From assembly GCF_026013605.1 (NCBI RefSeq), contig NZ_JAPDPJ010000001.1:248001-312000 (forward strand): DNA of 64,000 nucleotides, written 5' to 3'. Positions 59,021 to 64,000 of this stretch are shown here, one piece after another; positions within the stretch are counted from its first letter, which is position 1; each line of letters opens with the position of its first letter. The stretch is from Plebeiibacterium sediminum (GTDB taxonomy: Bacteria; Bacteroidota; Bacteroidia; Bacteroidales; Marinilabiliaceae). The position numbers and the translations under genes were made by a program. The notes under the pieces were generated by a model. It saw only the letters and a program-made list of their open reading frames with translations. It ran no database searches and was not told where the DNA came from.

Positions 59021-61207
59021 GTGAAATTTAGTAGTAAGCTAATTGTATGGTTTTCTGTATTATCAATATATGTAGCCAGTTTATCAACCTGGATTAACTG
59101 GAGTTATTTTTCATCAAAAGGTGAAGCTCAGCAGCTATCTGTTGATATTAACTCAACATATCTAAACATACTTAAACTTAAAAATATATCTAATAACTTC
59201 TTCACTCTGGAAACCCGGAGTAATAATTATTTTAAGACAACCCATAGCCCTTTTTTAATTGAATCTAATAATCAAAACATTTTATTGAATAACGAAATTG
59301 ATAACCTTCTTGATCAATACAAAAGATCAGAACACATTAATACTCCTTTATTACAAATAAAACAAAACCTTTATAAGCGAGATTCTATTTTTAAAACCCT
59401 TACAACATTAGCTACAGAAAGAGGTTTTAAGGATTTTGGGTTAATTGGACAAATGAGATTTCATGCTCATCAACTAGAAAAGAATAGGCACATTAACAAG
59501 GAAGCCTTACTATCGCTCAGAAGAAGAGAGAAGGATTATTTTTTAAGACATGAAAAACAATACATATCAACTTTTGATAGCATATATAATACGCTTGCCA
59601 AAAATTTAACCACCAAAACCAATCAACTAACAAAAGATCATCTAGAGGGATATCAACAATGCTTTAATAAAATAGTAACGATTGATGATAAATTGGGATT
59701 ATACGATAATTCCGGACTAAAAGAAAACCTGGATCAACTGGATGAGCTTCTTGAAGAAAGAGTAACCAGCTTGATTGAATTTGTAAAGATTAACAATACT
59801 AAAAAAATTATCCAGCTTCGTAAAACGTTGTTTTTCATTATTGCCTTTGCCATTTTAATATGCTTCTTTATATCAAACATTTTATCAAGTCAAATAACAA
59901 AGCCTCTTACTAAATTAACCTACTTTATTGAAAGTATCATTCTTAATGATTTCAAGTCATTACCTAAAATAAATCTTATTAAAGGAACCAGAGAAACTAA
60001 TATTCTGTATCGCGAATTCAGCCAGATGATAGAAGATCTAAAAAGTCACGAAAAAGAAAGAGAAAACCTTATTACACAGCTAACCTATAGCGAGAAAAAA
60101 TACAGGAATATGGCTCAAAAATTACCATTAAGTATTTTTGAAACAGATAAACGAGGCACCTTGGTTTATGTAAATAAGATGTGGGAAAACAGTTTTGGTT
60201 ACTCAAAATCCGAAGCGGAGTACCAACTTAATATTTTCAAAATTACTGCAAAAAACAAGAATAAGAAAAATGAGGTTATTGCGCATAAAAAAGATGCTTC
60301 TTGGTTTCCGGGACTTCTTTATATGGATAAAGTACTGATTAATGGAGAACACAAAGGCTGGAGAGGTGTAATTGTTGATATATCAGAAAGATATGAGTAT
60401 AACAAACTATTAAAAGAAGAAAGACGTAAAGCCAAAGAATCTGATCGGCTTAAAACAGCTTTTTTAGCAAACATATCCCATGAAATACGAACACCTTTAA
60501 ATGCTATAATGGGATTTAGTACATTACTCAAAAACAAGAATTTTACAGAAGATGAAAAACAGCGATATTACGATGTTATTGTTAAAAGTAGTAAGGATTT
60601 ATTAAGTTCATTTGACGATATTATTTCTGTATCAAGAATAGAAACTGATAACAATCCACCTCAATTACAAATAACCAATCTGAAAGAACTTGAGGAAAAT
60701 ATACTTAATACAGCTAAAAAACAGACCCAAAACTTAAATAAGAACCATCTTAAAATATATTACCACAAAGGGAATGAGAATTACATATCTGATATAATAA
60801 TTGATAAAAACAAGGTTACTGAGATATTAACACGTCTTAGTGAAAATGCTATAAAATTTACTGAAACCGGGACAATTGAAATAGGGCACACTTTACTAAA
60901 AACCCGAATCATCTTTTTTGTAAAAGATAGTGGTATTGGAATCCCGGAAGAAAAACACCAAATCATATTTGATCCATTCAGACAAGTGGATGAAACAAAC
61001 ACAAAAACTACAGGAGGCACAGGTTTAGGCCTTTCAATTTGTAAAGGTTTGGTTGATAAGATGAACGGAACAATCTGGGTGGAATCTATGTCACAGAAGG
61101 GATCGGGATTTTTCTTTAGTATAAACTTCACGATTCCTCAATCTCAAAGTTCAGGAATCATGAATTTTAATAGATCACATAAGATGTCGAAACAAATATT
61201 CTCATAA
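59021..61207 (+). CDS. Membrane sensor histidine kinase, HAMP-PAS
   Basis: A 728-residue kinase starting at GTG 59021. Membrane helices at about 7-29 and 266-286 flank a helical periplasmic domain of about 235 residues, possibly a four-helix bundle sensor. HAMP is followed by one PAS domain (about 360-460) and HisKA with FLANISHEIRTPLNAIMGF. HATPase is complete (ENAIKFT, DSGIGIP, GTGLGLSI). No receiver domain or regulator is adjacent. Its stop faces the convergent rmuC gene with an 18-base gap. Confidence 0.9.
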   Translation: MKFSSKLIVWFSVLSIYVASLSTWINWSYFSSKGEAQQLSVDINSTYLNILKLKNISNNFFTLETRSNNYFKTTHSPFLIESNNQNILLNNEIDNLLDQYKRSEHINTPLLQIKQNLYKRDSIFKTLTTLATERGFKDFGLIGQMRFHAHQLEKNRHINKEALLSLRRREKDYFLRHEKQYISTFDSIYNTLAKNLTTKTNQLTKDHLEGYQQCFNKIVTIDDKLGLYDNSGLKENLDQLDELLEERVTSLIEFVKINNTKKIIQLRKTLFFIIAFAILICFFISNILSSQITKPLTKLTYFIESIILNDFKSLPKINLIKGTRETNILYREFSQMIEDLKSHEKERENLITQLTYSEKKYRNMAQKLPLSIFETDKRGTLVYVNKMWENSFGYSKSEAEYQLNIFKITAKNKNKKNEVIAHKKDASWFPGLLYMDKVLINGEHKGWRGVIVDISERYEYNKLLKEERRKAKESDRLKTAFLANISHEIRTPLNAIMGFSTLLKNKNFTEDEKQRYYDVIVKSSKDLLSSFDDIISVSRIETDNNPPQLQITNLKELEENILNTAKKQTQNLNKNHLKIYYHKGNENYISDIIIDKNKVTEILTRLSENAIKFTETGTIEIGHTLLKTRIIFFVKDSGIGIPEEKHQIIFDPFRQVDETNTKTTGGTGLGLSICKGLVDKMNGTIWVESMSQKGSGFFFSINFTIPQSQSSGIMNFNRSHKMSKQIFS

Positions 61208-61225
61208 TATTTAATGCTATCCAAA

Positions 61226-62512
61226 TTAATTGTCAAGATATTTATCTGAAATAGCCTTACTTGATTTGGCACCTAACTCCTTAATTTTTTCAGCTCTTGA
61301 TATTAAATTCCCCTTGCCTGTCTGAAGTTTAGTTAAGGCATTGTCATAATTATTTTGTAGCTGATTTAAGCTACCTCCTATCTTTTCCACATCAGTTAAA
61401 AATCCAACAAACTTATCATACAAAGCTCCACTTTGTCTTGCAATTTCCAGTGCATTTTTATTTTGATTCTCTTGTCTCCAGATAGAACTTACTGTTTTTA
61501 ATGTTGCTAATAATGTGGATGGACTAACAGGAACTACTTTCTTTTCCCAGGCAAAAGCAAACAATTCATCATCATTTTCAACTGCTGCCGCAAAAGACGC
61601 TTCAACAGGAATAAACATCAATACAAAATCAGGTGTATTTAAATTTTTCGCCGAGATATAATTCTTTTCAAAAAGGTCCTTTACATGTTGCCTAAGTCTT
61701 TCTTTATGATTTTTAAGAGCATCGGCTCTCACAGTTTCATCTGTAGAATTTACATACTCTTCATATGAATACAAAGACAACTTAGAGTCGATAATCAAAT
61801 GTTTACCATCAGGCAAATCCACAATTACATCAGGACGAATTTGCTTACCATTTGCATTCTCATCCACAACTTCGCGTCGATACTCTCGTCCTTTAGTCAG
61901 GCCTGACTGTTCCAGAACTCTTTCAAGTATAACCTCTCCCCAGTTACCTAATTTTTTAACATCACCTTTTAGTGCACGGGTCAGATTACCTGCCTCTTCA
62001 CTAATTTTATGATTCAAATCAAAAAGTCGTTTTACTTCAGCCTTTAAGCTTAACTTATCCCTCACTTCTTTATCATAAGCATCATCTACTTTCTTTTCGA
62101 ACTGAGTAATTCGTTCTTTTAAAGGAGATAAAATATCAGCCAGTTTTTGATTATTGTGCTCACTAATTTCTTTAGATCTATTCACTAATATTCGGTTAGC
62201 AATAGACTCAAACTCCTTTGAAAGTGTTTGATGAAGGTTCTCTATTTCTTTTTGCTTTTCGTTATTTGTATTAATTAAATGTGCATTTTCTGTATCAATA
62301 GCTGCAATATGCATTTTTGCCTGCATTAACTCATTTTCTAGTTTACCTTGCTTTTCAGTTAACTTATGAATCTCTTCACTTAAGTTTTTATTGTCATTTT
62401 CAACAATAACACTCTGCTGTTTCAACTGGTTACTTTTAAGAGTAAACAACAAATAAACAATTACAGCAGAAACAATTAATCCTATAAAAAAAGCAACAGC
62501 CAATTCCATCAT
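61226..62512 (-). CDS. rmuC: RmuC family protein
   Basis: A 428-residue protein with an N-terminal membrane helix (about 4-25), a long coiled coil (about 28-190) and the RmuC domain (about 190-390). GNWGEVILERVLEQSGLTKGREY, RPDVIVDLPDGKHLIIDSKLSL and FIPVEASFAAA are the family signatures, and the IIDSKLS part recalls PD-(D/E)XK nucleases. RmuC limits recombination at inverted repeats in E. coli, although its activity is not defined. It is monocistronic as far as seen. Confidence 0.93.
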   Translation of the reverse strand: MMELAVAFFIGLIVSAVIVYLLFTLKSNQLKQQSVIVENDNKNLSEEIHKLTEKQGKLENELMQAKMHIAAIDTENAHLINTNNEKQKEIENLHQTLSKEFESIANRILVNRSKEISEHNNQKLADILSPLKERITQFEKKVDDAYDKEVRDKLSLKAEVKRLFDLNHKISEEAGNLTRALKGDVKKLGNWGEVILERVLEQSGLTKGREYRREVVDENANGKQIRPDVIVDLPDGKHLIIDSKLSLYSYEEYVNSTDETVRADALKNHKERLRQHVKDLFEKNYISAKNLNTPDFVLMFIPVEASFAAAVENDDELFAFAWEKKVVPVSPSTLLATLKTVSSIWRQENQNKNALEIARQSGALYDKFVGFLTDVEKIGGSLNQLQNNYDNALTKLQTGKGNLISRAEKIKELGAKSSKAISDKYLDN

Positions 62513-62634
62513 TTAATACATTTTTTGAACATGACAATATAACCTATTTTAGAACAAACATAAAAATGGGGATACTCATTATTTATGAACATCCCCGATT
62601 ATATTGTTATGAAATTTATATCCTTTTTTAAGCC

Positions 62635-63732
62635 TTAAGGCATTTTGTACATATAAGCATTAATATTCATTCCAGCACCTACGGAGGTCATCATAACATA
62701 ATCTCCACTTTCTAAAGAATGCCCCTCTAACTGATTTTTCACAACCAAATCAAAAAGAGTAGGAACAGTTGCCACAGAGCTATTACCTAATGTTTTTATA
62801 GTCATAGGCATTACACTATAATCCACATCACGAATTCCATATAATCTAAAAATTCGTTTTAAAATAGCCTCATCCATTTTTGCATTAGCCTGGTGAATTA
62901 AAACCTTCTTCACATCACCTAATGTAAGACCATTCACATCTAAACACTCTTTGGCTAACAATGGAACGTTAGTTAACGCATAGTTATATACTCTACGACC
63001 TAACATTTTCAGATACATGTGATCACTCTTTAAATCCGGATTAAAAGAATCACCCATTTGTAAAATATCCAAATGCTCCTCAGAGTCAGTTCTGGCTACA
63101 TGCTTAAGTATTCCTACAGGTTCATCACTTTCAACTGCTTCTAAAACCGCAGCACCGGCTCCATCTGCAAAAATCATTGAGTCTCTATCGTGAGGATCCA
63201 TTACCCTGCTTAAAGTATCTGCTCCAATTACCAAGGCACTTTTAGCATCTCCTGATTTAATATAATAACTTGCCTGAATCATTGCCTGAGTCCATCCAGG
63301 ACAACCGAATGTGATATCGTAAGCTATGGTGCGTGGATTTTTAATATCAAGTTTTTGCTTTACTCTGGAAGATAATGTAGGCAGAATATCAGGATACAAG
63401 CTACCATGCTTTACATCTCCTAAATTATGTGCTACAATAATGTAATCTAATTTTTCCTTATCAAAATTTGCTGCATCAAGAGCACGCTGTCCAGCAATTG
63501 CAGCAATATCAGAAGTAACAAGATCTTCACCGGCACACCTTCTCTCTCTAATGTCTGTTATTTCTTCAAACTTTTGTACAATCTCCTCCGCCGGAGTTTC
63601 TATTTTACTGCCATCACTATTTAAAAATAGTCGATTGGCAAAATCAATGTTTTTTACCACTACTTCAGGCAAATAACAGCCCGTACCAGTGGCAACAGCA
63701 TAAATTCCCATTGTATTCGATTTTGCTAACAT
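62635..63732 (-). CDS. 3-oxoacyl-ACP synthase III-like thiolase-fold enzyme
   Basis: A 365-residue enzyme of the KAS III/FabH fold. The triad is Cys in TFGCPGW, His in IHQANAKM and Asn in LGNSSVAT, so it should be active in condensation. It differs from housekeeping FabH in length and by an insertion near residues 35-55. It may start a special fatty acid, polyketide or aryl-polyene-like lipid, but no partner genes for such a pathway are visible. The start at 63732 is used; ATG at 63711 (MGIYAVATGTG) is also plausible. The next gene upstream on the same strand is LpxH-like. Confidence 0.85.
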   Translation of the reverse strand: MLAKSNTMGIYAVATGTGCYLPEVVVKNIDFANRLFLNSDGSKIETPAEEIVQKFEEITDIRERRCAGEDLVTSDIAAIAGQRALDAANFDKEKLDYIIVAHNLGDVKHGSLYPDILPTLSSRVKQKLDIKNPRTIAYDITFGCPGWTQAMIQASYYIKSGDAKSALVIGADTLSRVMDPHDRDSMIFADGAGAAVLEAVESDEPVGILKHVARTDSEEHLDILQMGDSFNPDLKSDHMYLKMLGRRVYNYALTNVPLLAKECLDVNGLTLGDVKKVLIHQANAKMDEAILKRIFRLYGIRDVDYSVMPMTIKTLGNSSVATVPTLFDLVVKNQLEGHSLESGDYVMMTSVGAGMNINAYMYKMP

Positions 63733-63776
63733 TTGTGCTTCTTATACAGAAACACTCCAATCAATTTATGTAACTA

Positions 63777-64000
63777 CTACTTTTTATAATACTTTAATTC
63801 AAACTTGTCACCATCCCAAACTCCATATGATCTGATTTTTACCCAATCTCCCAGATATATGAACTGGCTGTTTTGCCCTATTGGCTGATGTAAATCTATA
63901 TGTCGATGACCAAAAATGAAATAATCATAATGTTCTTTCATTAAAACATCTTTGGCATAAAGCATTAAAAACTCTTTATCTTCTCCTAAATATTTGGCTC
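63777..64000 (-). CDS. LpxH-like UDP-2,3-diacylglucosamine diphosphatase, C-terminal part
   Basis: The reading frame stays open to the right edge, so at least 74 C-terminal residues are present and the 5' part is missing. FIFGHRHIDLHQPI contains the GHxH metal motif of calcineurin-like phosphoesterases, and YLGDWVKIRSYGVWDG fits LpxH-like lipid A enzymes. It would remove UMP from UDP-diacylglucosamine in the inner leaflet. Without the N-terminal metal ligands, a related phosphoesterase cannot be excluded. Confidence 0.7.
   Translation of the reverse strand, partial: AKYLGEDKEFLMLYAKDVLMKEHYDYFIFGHRHIDLHQPIGQNSQFIYLGDWVKIRSYGVWDGDKFELKYYKK

Noticed and set aside
60781-61131. 116-codon minus-strand frame inside the membrane kinase
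   Set aside because: It is antisense to the ATPase domain, where conserved motifs keep the opposite strand free of stops.
1-64000. CRISPR arrays, tRNA or rRNA genes, insertion sequences, phage genes, restriction or toxin-antitoxin systems
   Set aside because: No spaced direct repeats, cloverleaf-like sequences, transposase or integrase motifs or defence genes were recognised by reading; a tRNAscan or Infernal search would settle the RNA part.

Overview
The window is AT-rich bacterial DNA and almost certainly comes from a member of the Bacteroidota, probably a Bacteroidales/Marinilabiliales-like marine or anaerobic lineage (the rank below phylum is inference). The evidence is promoter -7 elements of the TAnnTTTG type, weak or absent Shine-Dalgarno sequences, an HU-CCDC81/SPOR protein, an S46 dipeptidyl-peptidase, a type-II glutaminyl cyclase lipoprotein, a bifunctional HisB, DUF4907/Kelch lipoproteins and paired DUF3857 proteins. 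No rRNA, tRNA, CRISPR array, insertion sequence or prophage was seen.

Layout. 1-1.5 kb: a surface-type Kelch lipoprotein overlapping a DUF4907 lipoprotein. 1.5-6.2 kb: hisGDCB behind a promoter, a five-His leader peptide and an attenuator. 6.3-9 kb: alanine dehydrogenase facing a soluble GAF-histidine kinase with no base between their stop codons. 9-12.1 kb: cysS, a glutaminyl cyclase lipoprotein and rnhB. 12.2-17.7 kb: S46 peptidase, PIF1-like helicase with a C-terminal HTH, AraC regulator. 18-30.8 kb: branched-chain amino-acid synthesis, with ilvC alone and then ilvD-ilvB-ilvN-leuA-leuC-leuD-citramalate/isopropylmalate synthase homologue-leuB behind a second, well formed attenuator. 30.9-36.6 kb: a small membrane lipoprotein, a TPR/MORN protein, and two adjacent 643-residue DUF3857 proteins, one with an intact transglutaminase triad and one without. 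36.6-46.5 kb (minus strand): five signalling genes. 46.9-52 kb (plus strand, divergent): CheW, a chemoreceptor with two tandem zinc-binding CZB modules between its membrane segments, CheA and a small PAS-like protein. 52-64 kb: mgtE, ksgA, two flippase-like membrane proteins, the HU-CCDC81/SPOR protein, a family 2 glycosyltransferase, a membrane histidine kinase, rmuC, a KAS III-like enzyme and a cut-off LpxH-like phosphatase.

How it fits together. The amino-acid part looks like two attenuator-controlled pathways whose leader peptides count His and Ile/Leu/Val codons. Two LeuA-type enzymes beside shared leuCD and leuB suggest that isoleucine can be made from pyruvate by the citramalate route as well as leucine. 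Several gaps inside these operons, and the mcp-cheA gap, hold long inverted repeats without strong T-tracts, which may set the level of downstream transcript. The 36.6-52 kb divergent block is the most unusual region. It joins a reduced chemosensory set (no CheR, CheB or stand-alone CheY within the window) to a two-component operon that includes a sensor ending in GAF with no kinase and a REC-kinase with a degenerate ATPase domain.
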